This document shows positions 15,872 through 25,091 of a stretch of 37,718 nt of DNA, piece after piece. Below the pieces are notes generated by a model. It ran no database searches. It worked only from the letters and a program-made list of their open reading frames with translations, and was not told where the DNA came from. Each line of letters begins with the position of its first letter. The stretch's first letter is position 1. The DNA comes from Gammaproteobacteria bacterium (GTDB lineage Bacteria > Pseudomonadota > Gammaproteobacteria > Steroidobacterales > Steroidobacteraceae), in the NCBI GenBank assembly GCA_020029535.1, contig JAIBJM010000017.1, forward strand, positions 1 to 37,718, read 5' to 3'. Position numbers and translations under genes: made by a program.

Positions 15872-15885
15872 GAATGATTTCATTC
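15872..15885. promoter_or_regulatory. Inverted repeat between ppsR and ppsA
   Basis: GAATGA-TT-TCATTC is a perfect 6-bp dyad in the AT-richer part of the divergent ppsR/ppsA interval (15791-15995), so it could be an operator for either gene. It does not match a known operator that I can name with confidence. Apart from this and an AT-rich tract at about 15890-15915, nothing else was recognised in the interval. Confidence 0.3.
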
Positions 15886-15995
15886 ATTATCGCGCCTGCG
15901 TTTTTGTTTAAATACCGCACCGCTGCGGCCCACGCTGCCAGCGGTAATCGACGGCAACGGTCAGCGACCTCCGGCAACGCCGGCAAGGATTCGAA

Positions 15996-18350
15996 GTGAA
16001 ACGTTACGTGATGAAATTCGGTGAAGTCGGAATGCACGACCTCGAGCGGGTCGGCGGCAAGAACGCCTCGTTGGGCGAGATGCTTGGCGCACTGACGCAG
16101 CTGGGCATCCAGGTACCGGACGGCTTCGCCACCACCGCCGAGGCCTATCGCGATTTCCTCGGGCAGCAGCAGCTGGACAAGCGCATCGCCGCTGAACTGG
16201 CCGGCCTCGACGTGGATGACATCGGGCGACTGGCGGCAGTCGGGGCGCGCATCCGCGACTGGATCATGTCCACGCCGCTGTCGCCGGACTTCGAGCGCCA
16301 GGTGCTGGAAGCCTGGCGCGTGATGGACGCCGGCAAGGGCATCGCGGTGGCGGTGCGTTCCTCGGCCACCGCCGAAGACCTGCCCAATGCCTCATTCGCC
16401 GGCCAGCAGGAAACCCTGCTCAATGTGCGCGGCGAAGCCTCGCTGCTGAAAGCAGTGCACGAGGTGTACGCCTCGCTGTTCAATGATCGCGCCATCGCCT
16501 ACCGCCAGCATCAGGGCTTCGACCATGGGTTGGTGGCATTGTCGGTGGGCGTACAGCACATGGTGCGCAGTGACTGTGGCGCCAGCGGCGTGATGTTCAC
16601 GCTGGACACCGATTCCGGATTCCGCGAAGTTGTGTTCGTCACCAGTTCGTACGGGCTCGGCGAAACCGTGGTGCAGGGAGCGGTGAACCCCGACGAATTC
16701 TACGCGTACAAGCCCTCGCTCCATGCCGGACGACCTGCCATCGTGCGCCGCAATCTCGGCGCCAAGGCCATCCGCATGGAATACGGCGCGCCGGACTCTG
16801 GCCAGCGCGTGGTCACCGTCGATGTGCCGCCTGCAGAACGTCAGCGCTTCTCGATCAGCGATGCCGATGTGGAAGCCCTCGCCCGCCAGGCATTGATCAT
16901 CGAACAGCATTACGGCTGTCCGATGGACATCGAATGGGGCAAGGACGGCACCAACGGCCAGCTGTACATCCTGCAGGCCCGTCCCGAGACCGTGCAGAGC
17001 CGTGCGGGGCGCACACTGGAACGCTTCACGCTGCAAAAGCAGTCGCGCGTGCTGGTGCAGGGCCGCGCCATCGGCCAGCGCATCGGCAACGGCACCGCCC
17101 GCATCATCCGCGACCTGTCGCAGATGGCGAGTGTGCAAAGCGGTGATGTACTGGTGGCCGACATGACCGATCCGGACTGGGAGCCGGTGATGAAACGCGC
17201 CTCGGCCATCGTCACCAATCGCGGCGGCCGCACCTGCCACGCAGCCATCATCGCGCGCGAGCTGGGCATTCCGGCCGTGGTGGGCTGCAATGACGCCACC
17301 GACGTGATCCGCGACGGCCAGCAGATCACCGTCTCCTGCGCCGAAGGCGACACCGGCCATGTATACGAGGGTTTGCTCGATTTCGCGCGCCAGCAGATCG
17401 AGCTGGATGCCATGCCCGACCCGCCAGTGCGCATCATGATGAACGTGGGCAATCCCGATCGTGCCTTTACCTTCGCCGCGCTGCCCAACCACGGCGTGGG
17501 ACTGGCGCGGCTGGAGTTCATCATCAACCGCATGATCGGCATCCATCCGCGCGCCGCGCTGGAGTTCGAGCGCCAGAGCGAAGTACTGCAGGCCACGATT
17601 CGTCAGCAGATGGCCGGCTATGCCGATGCGGTAGAGTTCTATGTGGCGCGACTCACCGAAGGCGTGGCGCAGATCGCCTGCGCCTTCGCACCCGAGCCGG
17701 TGATCGTGCGCCTGTCCGACTTCAAGTCCAACGAATACGCCCATCTGATCGGCGGCCAGCAATACGAGCCGCAGGAAGAAAACCCGATGCTGGGTTTCCG
17801 CGGCGCCGCGCGCTACATCGATCCGCAGTTCCGGCAATGCTTCGAGCTGGAATGCCGCGCGCTGCGCCGCGTGCGCGAAGACATGGGCCTGACCAATGTG
17901 CAGCTGATGGTGCCCTTCGTGCGCACGCCGGATGAAGCACGGCAGGTGGTGGAGCTGCTGGCCGCCAACGGCCTGCGGCGCGGCGAAAACGGCCTGAAGC
18001 TGATCATGATGTGCGAGCTGCCCACCAATGCGCTGCTCGCCGAGCAGTACCTGCAGTACTTCGATGGCATGTCGATCGGTTCCAACGACATGACGCAGCT
18101 GACGCTGGGACTGGACCGCGATTCAGGCCTGGTGGCGCAACGCTTCGACGAGCGGGATCCGGCGGTCAAGAGCCTGCTCTCGATGGCCATCTCCGCCTGC
18201 AACCGCCAGGGCAAGTACGTCGGCATCTGCGGCCAGGGCCCATCCGATCATCCGGACTTCGCGCGCTGGCTGGTGGATCAGGGCATCCAGAGCATTTCCC
18301 TCAATCCCGATACCGTGGTGGCCACCTGGCTGTATCTGACAAAGAGTTAA
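15996..18350 (+). CDS. ppsA: Phosphoenolpyruvate synthase
   Basis: PpsA converts pyruvate and ATP to phosphoenolpyruvate, AMP and phosphate, the entry step of gluconeogenesis from pyruvate. The 784-residue protein has an N-terminal ATP-binding domain ([11 protein letters not shown] near residue 20, [21 protein letters not shown]) and a swivelling domain with the phosphohistidine motif [15 protein letters not shown], in which His415 is the predicted carrier. The C-terminal PEP-binding barrel has GSNDMTQL and [11 protein letters not shown] with the catalytic Cys745. The start is a GTG at 15996, 6 bases after AAGGA; an ATG at 16011 is an alternative. The GGRTCHAAI stretch includes the threonine next to the histidine that PpsR modifies in this family. 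Confidence 0.96.
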   Translation: MKRYVMKFGEVGMHDLERVGGKNASLGEMLGALTQLGIQVPDGFATTAEAYRDFLGQQQLDKRIAAELAGLDVDDIGRLAAVGARIRDWIMSTPLSPDFERQVLEAWRVMDAGKGIAVAVRSSATAEDLPNASFAGQQETLLNVRGEASLLKAVHEVYASLFNDRAIAYRQHQGFDHGLVALSVGVQHMVRSDCGASGVMFTLDTDSGFREVVFVTSSYGLGETVVQGAVNPDEFYAYKPSLHAGRPAIVRRNLGAKAIRMEYGAPDSGQRVVTVDVPPAERQRFSISDADVEALARQALIIEQHYGCPMDIEWGKDGTNGQLYILQARPETVQSRAGRTLERFTLQKQSRVLVQGRAIGQRIGNGTARIIRDLSQMASVQSGDVLVADMTDPDWEPVMKRASAIVTNRGGRTCHAAIIARELGIPAVVGCNDATDVIRDGQQITVSCAEGDTGHVYEGLLDFARQQIELDAMPDPPVRIMMNVGNPDRAFTFAALPNHGVGLARLEFIINRMIGIHPRAALEFERQSEVLQATIRQQMAGYADAVEFYVARLTEGVAQIACAFAPEPVIVRLSDFKSNEYAHLIGGQQYEPQEENPMLGFRGAARYIDPQFRQCFELECRALRRVREDMGLTNVQLMVPFVRTPDEARQVVELLAANGLRRGENGLKLIMMCELPTNALLAEQYLQYFDGMSIGSNDMTQLTLGLDRDSGLVAQRFDERDPAVKSLLSMAISACNRQGKYVGICGQGPSDHPDFARWLVDQGIQSISLNPDTVVATWLYLTKS

Positions 18351-18434
18351 TGCCCGGTTGGGGCGCGTGTAACCGCGATGCTTCTAGCCTGTGACCGTGG
18401 CGCAATGACGCGCCTGACTGACAGGAGAGAGCTG

Positions 18435-18650
18435 ATGAAACTGATGCCCGTTCTCGGTTTGTGCGCTGTGATGGCCAGCGCCGCGACATTCGCCGCCAAC
18501 ACCGCCACACCGGCCGCACCGGCCACCCCAACCGCCGCCACTGCTGCAAAAGCCAGCAAGAGCGAGTGCGGCAAGGAAGCCGATGCGCAGACCCTCAAGG
18601 GCAAAGCACGCAAGGACTTCATGAAGAGCTGTGAGGGCAAGCACAAGTAA
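18435..18650 (+). CDS. PsiF repeat-containing exported protein
   Basis: A 71-residue protein with a signal peptide (residues 1-22, ending FAANT). It has an alanine/threonine/proline-rich linker and a single PsiF-type repeat near the C-terminus: ECGKEADAQTLKGKARKDFMKSC, with the two family cysteines. The family takes its name from E. coli PsiF, a phosphate-starvation-inducible protein of unknown function; family members usually have two repeats. GGAGAG lies 5 bases before the ATG. It is 84 bases after ppsA and convergent with the histidine kinase gene, with a 32-bp palindrome at its 3' end. Confidence 0.78.
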   Translation: MKLMPVLGLCAVMASAATFAANTATPAAPATPTAATAAKASKSECGKEADAQTLKGKARKDFMKSCEGKHK

Positions 18651-18654
18651 GCCG

Positions 18655-18686
18655 TCCGGCGGCTGCGTCATGACGCAGCCGCCGGA
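18655..18686. terminator. 32-bp perfect palindrome between psiF-type gene and histidine kinase
   Basis: TCCGGCGGCTGCGTCA and its exact reverse complement abut with no spacer. The palindrome covers the stop codon (18668-18670) and last codons of the kinase gene, and lies 4 bases past the psiF-type stop. It can form a strong hairpin in transcripts from both strands, so a bidirectional terminator is the simplest reading, but no U tract follows. Confidence 0.55.
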
Positions 18687-20053
18687 AACTCACAACGCAC
18701 GATCAGTCCCGGTGCGTTGTCGTGCAGCTGCAGGCGCCCGCCATGCAGCCGCACCACAGCCGCCACCAGACTGAGCCCGAGTCCGCTGCCAGGCACCTGC
18801 GGCTCGCTTTCAAGCCGCCGGAACGGCAACAACGCCGCATCGCGCAGTGCTGCCGGGATGCCGCGTCCCTGATCGCTGACTTCCAGCACGGCATGGCCGC
18901 CTTGGCGCGTCGCACGCAACACCACGCGTCCGCCGTCCGGCGAATACTTCAGCGCGTTCTCCAGCAGGTTGACCAGCAGCTGTGCCAGCAACTGCCGGTT
19001 GCCGGTGATCTCCACCGCCGCACCGCCGGCCGCTTCCAGCGTAATGTGCCGTGTACGCGCCACCGGCGCGTACAGCTCGATCAGCTCCTGCGCCAGCTGC
19101 ACCAGATCCAGCGGCTGCAGCTGCTGCGCCACGCCGGACTCGGCATTGGCAATCTGCAGCAGCGTGCTCAGCGTGCGCTGGATGCGGTCCAGATCGCTGA
19201 CCGCCTCATGCAGCGGCGTGGCCGCAAGCGCTGCGCTGCCCGCAGCGTCGTCGCCCGGCAGCAGGCTGTCCAGCCGCGCGCGAATCCGCTGCAGTGGCGT
19301 GCGCAGATCATGCGCCGCGCTGCCGAAGGTGGTGCGCAACACCGTGGTCTGATGTTCGACGCGATCCAGCATGTGATTGACGGTCATCGTCAGCTGGTCG
19401 AATTCGTCCCCGGAACCATTGCGCGGCAGCCGCCGCGACAGGTCACCGGAGATGATGGTCTCGCAGGCTTCGGCCACCGCCCGCACCCGCCAGGCCACGC
19501 GGCGGCTGTACCACCAGCCCACCAGCGCCACCAGCAAGGTGGTCAATCCACTGCCCCACAGTGCCGCGCTGCGCAGACGCGCCATCAGCCGCTGACGCTC
19601 GGACATGTCGTTGCCGATCAGCAGCTGGTATTCACCCAGCGCAAATACCCGCGCGCGCACCGCATGTGGGGTCGGCACGCCACCTTCGTGCGCGTCCAGC
19701 TCGAACTCCAACCACTCGTCGCGATGACGCACGTTCTGCGGCCAGGCCGACAGATTTCCGGCCAGGCGTACGCCGACGGCATCGGCCAGCAGATACACCG
19801 CGCCCAGCCGACCCCAGTCGTCGGAGCGGCGCTTCAGCACCATGATCAGTCGCTCGACACCGCCATCGTCGAAATTTTCGCTGAGCGCCTGATGTTCGGC
19901 TTCGACGACGCGATCGACTTCAACCAGCAGCGTGCGTTCGGTGGCCCAGTACACGGCGCCGAGTAACGTGCCCACGCCGAGAATCAGGATCAGCAGGTAC
20001 CACAGCGTCAGTCGCGCCGCCGAGGAGCGCAGCGCGGAGGCTCCGGGCTTCAT
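18668..20053 (-). CDS. Sensor histidine kinase (OmpR-partner type)
   Basis: A 461-residue inner-membrane sensor. Transmembrane helices lie at about 16-37 and 164-183, with a periplasmic sensor of about 125 residues between them that I do not recognise. A HAMP linker (about 184-236) is followed by the dimerisation domain with phosphoacceptor His248 in SAAHDLRTPL. The ATPase domain has NLLENALKYSPDG (N box), VSDQGRGIP and GSGLGLSLV. The H-box reads AHDLRTP rather than the more usual SHELRTP. The gene overlaps the response-regulator stop by 4 bases (ATGA). The signal is unknown; nearby lptFG might point to an envelope stimulus, but that is speculation. Confidence 0.92.
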   Translation of the reverse strand: MKPGASALRSSAARLTLWYLLILILGVGTLLGAVYWATERTLLVEVDRVVEAEHQALSENFDDGGVERLIMVLKRRSDDWGRLGAVYLLADAVGVRLAGNLSAWPQNVRHRDEWLEFELDAHEGGVPTPHAVRARVFALGEYQLLIGNDMSERQRLMARLRSAALWGSGLTTLLVALVGWWYSRRVAWRVRAVAEACETIISGDLSRRLPRNGSGDEFDQLTMTVNHMLDRVEHQTTVLRTTFGSAAHDLRTPLQRIRARLDSLLPGDDAAGSAALAATPLHEAVSDLDRIQRTLSTLLQIANAESGVAQQLQPLDLVQLAQELIELYAPVARTRHITLEAAGGAAVEITGNRQLLAQLLVNLLENALKYSPDGGRVVLRATRQGGHAVLEVSDQGRGIPAALRDAALLPFRRLESEPQVPGSGLGLSLVAAVVRLHGGRLQLHDNAPGLIVRCEFPAAAS

Positions 20054-20736
20054 CCGGCGGAGGGTTCGCGGATCATGTAACCGGCGCCGCGTACCGTGTG
20101 CAGCAGAGGCCAGTCGAAGTCACGGTCTACTGCCTGGCGCAGGCGGCTGATGTGCACATCGATCAGATTGGTCTGCGGATCGAAGTGCAGATCCCACACC
20201 GACTCCAGCAGCATGGTGCGCGTCACCACCTGGCCGACGCGCCGCATCAGGAATTCGAGCAGCTTGAACTCGCGGTTGGTCAGTGCAATCTCGCGACCGG
20301 CGCGGGTGGCGCGCCGTGACAGCAGGTTCAGTTCCAGATCGCCGACGCGCACCACGCTGATCGAACGCGTCTCGGCCGGATTGCGCCGTAACAACGCTTG
20401 CACGCGCGCCAGCAATTCGGCGAAGGCAAAGGGCTTGATCAGATAGTCATCGCCACCGGCCTGCAACCCGGCAACGCGCTCATCCACGGTACCCAGCGCG
20501 CTCAGGATCAGCACCGGCGTATGGATGTCCTTCTGTCGCAGCAGGTTGATGATCGATAGTCCATCGAGGTGCGGCAGCATCCGGTCGACGATCAGCAGGT
20601 CGAAGAAGGATTCAGTGGCCGTGAACAGTCCGTCGCGGCCATCAGCGCAATGCTGCACGGCATAGCCTTCCTGACGCAGGCCATTGACCAGGTAGCTGGC
20701 TGTCTCGCGATCATCCTCGATCAGCAGAATCTGCAT
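20050..20736 (-). CDS. OmpR/PhoB-family response regulator
   Basis: A 228-residue transcription factor. The receiver domain (about 1-115) has the acidic pair IEDD near residue 7, phosphoacceptor Asp51 in IVDRMLP, and Lys101 in LIKPF. The C-terminal winged-helix domain (about 130-225) has ALTNREFKLLEFLM, VVTRTMLLESVWDLHFDP and VHISRLRQAVD. The pattern resembles copper or envelope-stress regulators such as CusR, but the ligand cannot be inferred. The ATG at 20736 gives the standard N-terminus; in-frame ATGs at 20763 and 20814 give longer, unconserved starts. A small GGCTGC/GCAGCC hairpin lies at 20756-20773 in the leader. The gene follows lptG by 91 bases. Confidence 0.93.
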   Translation of the reverse strand: MQILLIEDDRETASYLVNGLRQEGYAVQHCADGRDGLFTATESFFDLLIVDRMLPHLDGLSIINLLRQKDIHTPVLILSALGTVDERVAGLQAGGDDYLIKPFAFAELLARVQALLRRNPAETRSISVVRVGDLELNLLSRRATRAGREIALTNREFKLLEFLMRRVGQVVTRTMLLESVWDLHFDPQTNLIDVHISRLRQAVDRDFDWPLLHTVRGAGYMIREPSAG

Positions 20737-20827
20737 GCGATGCTCCGCGGGTTTCGGCTGCATTATCGCAGCCTGGGCTTCGGCAGCAGCAGGCGGGTGA
20801 TTACGAATGCGCAATGTTGACCCGGTT

Positions 20828-21895
20828 TCAGCGGGCGCGCACCAACATGATGGCCGCCGCCACCATCAGCAGCAAGGTTGGCGTCCAGGCCAGCAGCAGC
20901 GGACTGAGATTGAATACCAGCGCACCGCTTTCCACCATGCGCTGCAGGAAGAAGTAGACCACACCGATGGACATGCCCAATGTGATGCGCGCGCCGGCGC
21001 CGCTGGAACGGAGCGATCCGTAGGCAAAGGGCACGGCAAACAGCACTGCCACCAGAATCGCGCAGGTGCGGGCCACGCGGGCCCAGAATGCGAACTCATA
21101 GCGGCTGGCATCCAGATCGTTGGCACGGCGATAGGCAATCGTGCGGCGCAGTTGTTGTAGCGCCAGCTGCGCGGGCTCGGCCACGGCCAATTGCAGGAAG
21201 CCGGCGCTGGCCGCGGATTGCAGCGTGTGCTGTGATTCGCGTCGCGTCAGCACCCGGTCGCCATCAAAGCGCGATTCCCGGTAGTCGGCCAGCTGCCAGG
21301 ACTGATCGGCGCCGGCGGTGGCACGCTCGGCGCGTCCCACCGCCGCGATGCGATTCTCATCGGTGAGTTCGAACACCAGCATGCCGCCATACTGCTCGGC
21401 GCTGGAACGCTGCTCGACGTTGACTATGGTGTTGCCATCACGCAGCCAGGCGCCGCCCTGCCCGGCGAAGCTGACGTTGTCGTAGCGGGCGAAGGCCTTG
21501 CGCTCGTCGGCCATCTGCTCGAGCCGCGGCGCCAGGTACTCGCCGGCCAGCAATGCCAGCACCAGCACCGGCAGACCGGCGCCCAGCACGCTGCTCAGCA
21601 ACCTGAGCTTGGACATGCCGGCCGCGCGCATCACGGTGATCTCGTTGCCGCGCGCCAGGGTGCCGATAGCCAGCATGGCGCCCACCAGAGTTCCGATGGG
21701 CAGCGCTTCCACCGCAAATCCCGGCAGGTTCATCGCGACATGCAGCAGCGCATCGACCACCCGGTAGCGACCCATGCCGATATTGGACTGCTCGTCCATG
21801 AACAGGAACAGACCACCCAGCGCCAACAGCACCGCCATCACCAGTGCAATGCCGCCGAGCAGGGTGCGCGCCACATAGCGGTCGAGCCGGTTCAT
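20828..21895 (-). CDS. lptG: LPS export permease LptG
   Basis: LptG and LptF form the membrane part of the LptB2FG transporter, which extracts lipopolysaccharide from the inner membrane and feeds it to the LptC-A-D bridge. The 355-residue protein has the family layout: about three N-terminal helices (RYVARTLLGGIALVMAVLLALGG; then LPGFAVEALPIGTLVGAMLAIG), a periplasmic beta-jellyroll domain, and three C-terminal helices. The cytoplasmic coupling segment GNEITVMRAAGMSKLRLL is the conserved contact with LptB. The start at 21895 overlaps the lptF stop by 4 bases. Longer in-frame readings cover lptF and are rejected. Confidence 0.93.
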   Translation of the reverse strand: MNRLDRYVARTLLGGIALVMAVLLALGGLFLFMDEQSNIGMGRYRVVDALLHVAMNLPGFAVEALPIGTLVGAMLAIGTLARGNEITVMRAAGMSKLRLLSSVLGAGLPVLVLALLAGEYLAPRLEQMADERKAFARYDNVSFAGQGGAWLRDGNTIVNVEQRSSAEQYGGMLVFELTDENRIAAVGRAERATAGADQSWQLADYRESRFDGDRVLTRRESQHTLQSAASAGFLQLAVAEPAQLALQQLRRTIAYRRANDLDASRYEFAFWARVARTCAILVAVLFAVPFAYGSLRSSGAGARITLGMSIGVVYFFLQRMVESGALVFNLSPLLLAWTPTLLLMVAAAIMLVRAR

Positions 21896-22983
21896 GCACG
21901 CGCGCTCCGCCAGCGCGGCCAGCTGCTGCCGGCCAGCACCAGGGCCAGCAGCGCAAACAGCACATGAACGCCCCACAACCCGGCCGAGGCCGACAACTGC
22001 CCGCGCTGCAACCACAGTCCCGCCACCTGCAGCAGGTTGGCGTACAGCGCGAACAGCAACACGGCTGGCGCGACCCGCGAGAAACGCCCCTGTCGTGGTC
22101 GCAGCCGCGCCAGCGGCAATGCGCAGACGCCCAGTACCAGCGTCATCAAGGGCCATCGGAATCGTCGCTGCAGTTCACCGAGCTGTTCGGCCGAACTGTC
22201 GCCGAACAACCGCCGCGTCAGCGTGGACTCCAGTTCTTCGGCGCGCTGTGCCGGCTCACTCATCGCGATGGGAATGGTCTGACTGGCAAAGCGCATGATC
22301 CTGTAGCGCGCGCCGCCAGGTTTGCCCTCCATCCTTTCGCCATCATAGAGAGTGATGGTCTGCGCCCGTCCGTCGGCCGAAACCAGATAACGCGCGCGGC
22401 GCGCCACGGTGGTCTCCACGCCCAGCGAGGTGGTGCGCTTGACGAATACATCCTCGAGTTCACCATCTGCAGCGGCGCTGCGCGCATACACCACGGTGCG
22501 GCCACCAGCCAGAGTGCGGAAGCGTCCCGGCTGCAAAGGTGAGGCCAGCGCACTGCGCAGGGCTGCGGCACGCAGCTGGCTTTCGGCTGCTGCCGCGCGC
22601 GGCGCCAGCGCCAGATCCAGCCCGGCCGCCAGCACCACCACCGGCACCGTCACTGCCAGAACCACCACCAGCGAGCGGCTGGTGCCGAAGCCGCAGGCCT
22701 GCGCGGCAAACAATTCGCTGTCGTGATACAGCCGGCCGAAGGTCAGCACGATGGACAGCAGCAGACCAAAGGGCAACAACAGCGAAACATTTTGCAACGC
22801 GCCCAACGCGAATAGCCGCAACACCATCGTGGCGGGATACTGGAATTCGGCGGCCCGGGCCAGCACCGCACCACCCTGGTAAATCAGCAGGATTGCGAGC
22901 AGCAACACGGTGACGCCAAGGAAATTGAACGTCAGTTCGCGCCAGATATAACGCTGCAGAATGCGCAACGGACCCCTCGCCAT
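21892..22983 (-). CDS. lptF: LPS export permease LptF
   Basis: This is the partner permease of LptG. The 363-residue protein begins RILQRYIWRELTFNF, typical of LptF, with three N-terminal helices. The LptB-contact segment is SELFAAQACGFGTSRSL. A periplasmic domain contains the family's TLYDGER and ESTLTRRLFGD, and three C-terminal helices follow. The ATG at 22983 gives the standard N-terminus; a further ATG at 23034 would add 17 unconserved residues. No clear ribosome binding site is seen. It is divergent from pepA with 113 bases between starts, the same arrangement as in E. coli and Pseudomonas. Confidence 0.94.
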   Translation of the reverse strand: MARGPLRILQRYIWRELTFNFLGVTVLLLAILLIYQGGAVLARAAEFQYPATMVLRLFALGALQNVSLLLPFGLLLSIVLTFGRLYHDSELFAAQACGFGTSRSLVVVLAVTVPVVVLAAGLDLALAPRAAAAESQLRAAALRSALASPLQPGRFRTLAGGRTVVYARSAAADGELEDVFVKRTTSLGVETTVARRARYLVSADGRAQTITLYDGERMEGKPGGARYRIMRFASQTIPIAMSEPAQRAEELESTLTRRLFGDSSAEQLGELQRRFRWPLMTLVLGVCALPLARLRPRQGRFSRVAPAVLLFALYANLLQVAGLWLQRGQLSASAGLWGVHVLFALLALVLAGSSWPRWRSARA

Positions 22984-23096
22984 CGCAATGGATTCGGCTA
23001 AACTGCGACCGGAAGTTTGGGAAAATTTTCGCAAATCTGCCCGGAGCCGGTCGGGTCGTCAGCCCGGAAGCGGCTACTTTATACATGAGGACGGCA

Positions 23097-24590
23097 ATGC
23101 AATTCGAGGCTTTCAGCGGCAACCCGGCGGCACAGCGCGGCGATTGTCTGGTCATTGGCGTCCACGAAGATCGCCGACTGGGCGAACAGGCCGGGCGTGT
23201 TGACCGTGCGCAGCGTGGCGCGCTGCAAAGATTGCTGAAGGCCGACAACTTCGCCGGACGCGCCGGCGAATCGTTGCTGTTGCCCGAAGCGCCGGGGCTG
23301 GGTTGCGCGCGGCTGCTGCTGGTGGGACTGGGCGCCCAGCAGGCCTACAACCGCCGCGCCTGGCGGCGCGCGCTGTCGACCGCTGTGGCTGCCCTGGCCC
23401 GCACGCGCATTGTCCGCGCCGTCATCGCACTGGAGCGTCCGGCCAATGCCAACCTCGACGATGCATATTTCGCGCGGCTCAGCGCCGAACTGAGCGCTGC
23501 GAGCCTGTATCGCATCAACGACCTGAAGACCGGCAAGCGGCCGAAGCCGCCGGCGCTGGGCAAGGTGAAGATCGGCCCATTCGATGCCAGGGCACTGCCC
23601 GCTGCACGACGCGCGCTGGCCGATGGCAGCGCCATCGCCGCCAGCACCACGCTACTGCGCAATCTGGCCAACCTGCCCGGCAATGTGTGCACGCCGCGCT
23701 ACCTCGCCAACGCTGCGGTCCAGGTGGGCCGCGAACATCGCGGCCTGCGCGTCAAGGTATTGAACGAGGCGCAGATCAGACGACTGAAGATGGGCTGTTT
23801 TCTGGCCGTCACGCGCGGCAGCGCCGAACCGCCGCGCTTCATCACCATGGAATATCGCGGTGGCCGCCGCGGCGCGGCGCCCATCGTGCTGGTGGGCAAA
23901 GGCATCACCTTCGACACCGGCGGCATTTCGCTGAAAGACCCGGCGGCGATGGATGAGATGAAGTTCGACATGTGCGGCGGCGCCACCGTCATCGCCGCGC
24001 TGAATCTGGTGGCGGCACTGAAGCTGCCGCTGAATGTGGTCGGCCTGGTGGCCGCCTGCGAAAACATGCCCGATGCGCGCGCCACCAAGCCCGGCGACAT
24101 CGTTACCAGCGCCGACGGCCAGACCGTCGAGATCCTGAACACCGATGCCGAGGGCCGGCTGATCCTCTGCGACACCCTGTTCCATGCGCGGCGTTATGAA
24201 CCTGAAACCGTCATCGACATGGCCACACTGACCGGCGCCTGCGTGGTCGCGCTCGGTCATCATCACAGCGCCGTGATGTCCAACGACGATGAACTGTCGA
24301 AGCAGCTGGTCGAGGCCGGTGTGCGTGCCGACGACCGCGCCTGGCCCATGCCGCTGACCGAAGAATACGGCGAGCAACTGCGCAGCAACTTCGCCGACAT
24401 GGCCAATGTGGGCGGCCGCGATGGCGGCGCCATCACCGCCGCGGCGTTTCTGGCCAAGTACACCAAGGGCCTGCGCTGGGCGCACATGGACATCGCCGGC
24501 ACCGCCTGGGTCACCGGCTCCGCCAAGAGCGCCACGGGTCGTCCACTGCCCTTGCTGGCCGACTTCCTGATCCGCCGCGCCCGCGGCTGA
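23097..24590 (+). CDS. pepA: Leucyl aminopeptidase (M17 family)
   Basis: PepA removes N-terminal residues from peptides with two metal ions, and forms hexamers in the cytoplasm. The 497-residue protein has an N-terminal macro-like domain (1-160) and the M17 catalytic domain with VGKGITFDTGGISLK, KFDMCGGATV and the signature NTDAEGRLIL; these carry the metal ligands and the catalytic lysine and arginine. In E. coli the protein also binds DNA in plasmid resolution and carAB control; whether that holds here is unknown. GAGG at 23087-23090 supports the start at 23097 over an ATG at 23085. It leads the pepA-holC-mprF-acvB run. Confidence 0.96.
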   Translation: MQFEAFSGNPAAQRGDCLVIGVHEDRRLGEQAGRVDRAQRGALQRLLKADNFAGRAGESLLLPEAPGLGCARLLLVGLGAQQAYNRRAWRRALSTAVAALARTRIVRAVIALERPANANLDDAYFARLSAELSAASLYRINDLKTGKRPKPPALGKVKIGPFDARALPAARRALADGSAIAASTTLLRNLANLPGNVCTPRYLANAAVQVGREHRGLRVKVLNEAQIRRLKMGCFLAVTRGSAEPPRFITMEYRGGRRGAAPIVLVGKGITFDTGGISLKDPAAMDEMKFDMCGGATVIAALNLVAALKLPLNVVGLVAACENMPDARATKPGDIVTSADGQTVEILNTDAEGRLILCDTLFHARRYEPETVIDMATLTGACVVALGHHHSAVMSNDDELSKQLVEAGVRADDRAWPMPLTEEYGEQLRSNFADMANVGGRDGGAITAAAFLAKYTKGLRWAHMDIAGTAWVTGSAKSATGRPLPLLADFLIRRARG

Positions 24591-24621
24591 CAGGACGCGC
24601 ATCTTCGGGCACGCTGGCGCC

Positions 24622-25068
24622 ATGGAACGCGTCGATTTCTACGTGCTGGATGGCAGCGATGCGCGCGAGCGCTGGAAGTTCGCCTGCCGCGTCATCGACA
24701 AGGCCTTCCAGGCCGAGCAGCGCGTGCTGGTGTGCTTCGACAATGAAGCGGACGTGCAGGCCTTCGATGACCTGCTATGGATCTTTGCCGATCAGGCCTT
24801 CATCCCGCATGAACCGCTGCGCGCCGAATCCGACTGGGAGGAAGCGCCGGTGCTGCTCAGCGCCGGCAAGGCACCGCCCAGCGCCGCCGATGTGCTGATC
24901 AATCTCTCCGGCAGCGTGCCGGCCCCCGCCGCGACCACTGCACGCGTAATGGAGATCATCGACGCCGATCCGGCGCGCCGCCAGGCCGGACGCGTGCGCT
25001 TCAAGCAATACCGCGAACAGGGCATCGAGCCCACTACGCACAACATCGGTGGCGATTCGCGCGGTTGA
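24622..25068 (+). CDS. holC: DNA polymerase III subunit chi
   Basis: Chi is an accessory subunit of the clamp loader that ties it to single-stranded-DNA-binding protein. The 148-residue protein begins VDFYVLDG and has the conserved chi features: ACRVIDKAFQAEQRVLVCFDN, LLWIFADQAFIPHEP and VLINLSGSVP, ending with FKQYREQG. It lies 31 bases after pepA in the usual pepA-holC order. valS, normally next, is displaced by about 5 kb here. The length matches the family. Confidence 0.94.
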   Translation: MERVDFYVLDGSDARERWKFACRVIDKAFQAEQRVLVCFDNEADVQAFDDLLWIFADQAFIPHEPLRAESDWEEAPVLLSAGKAPPSAADVLINLSGSVPAPAATTARVMEIIDADPARRQAGRVRFKQYREQGIEPTTHNIGGDSRG

Positions 25069-25091
25069 GCGGCCCGCGGTCAGGCCCTGAT

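Noticed and set aside
16392-17837. 481-codon minus-strand frame opposite ppsA
   Set aside because: Antisense shadow of a conserved gene; no motif or ribosome binding site.
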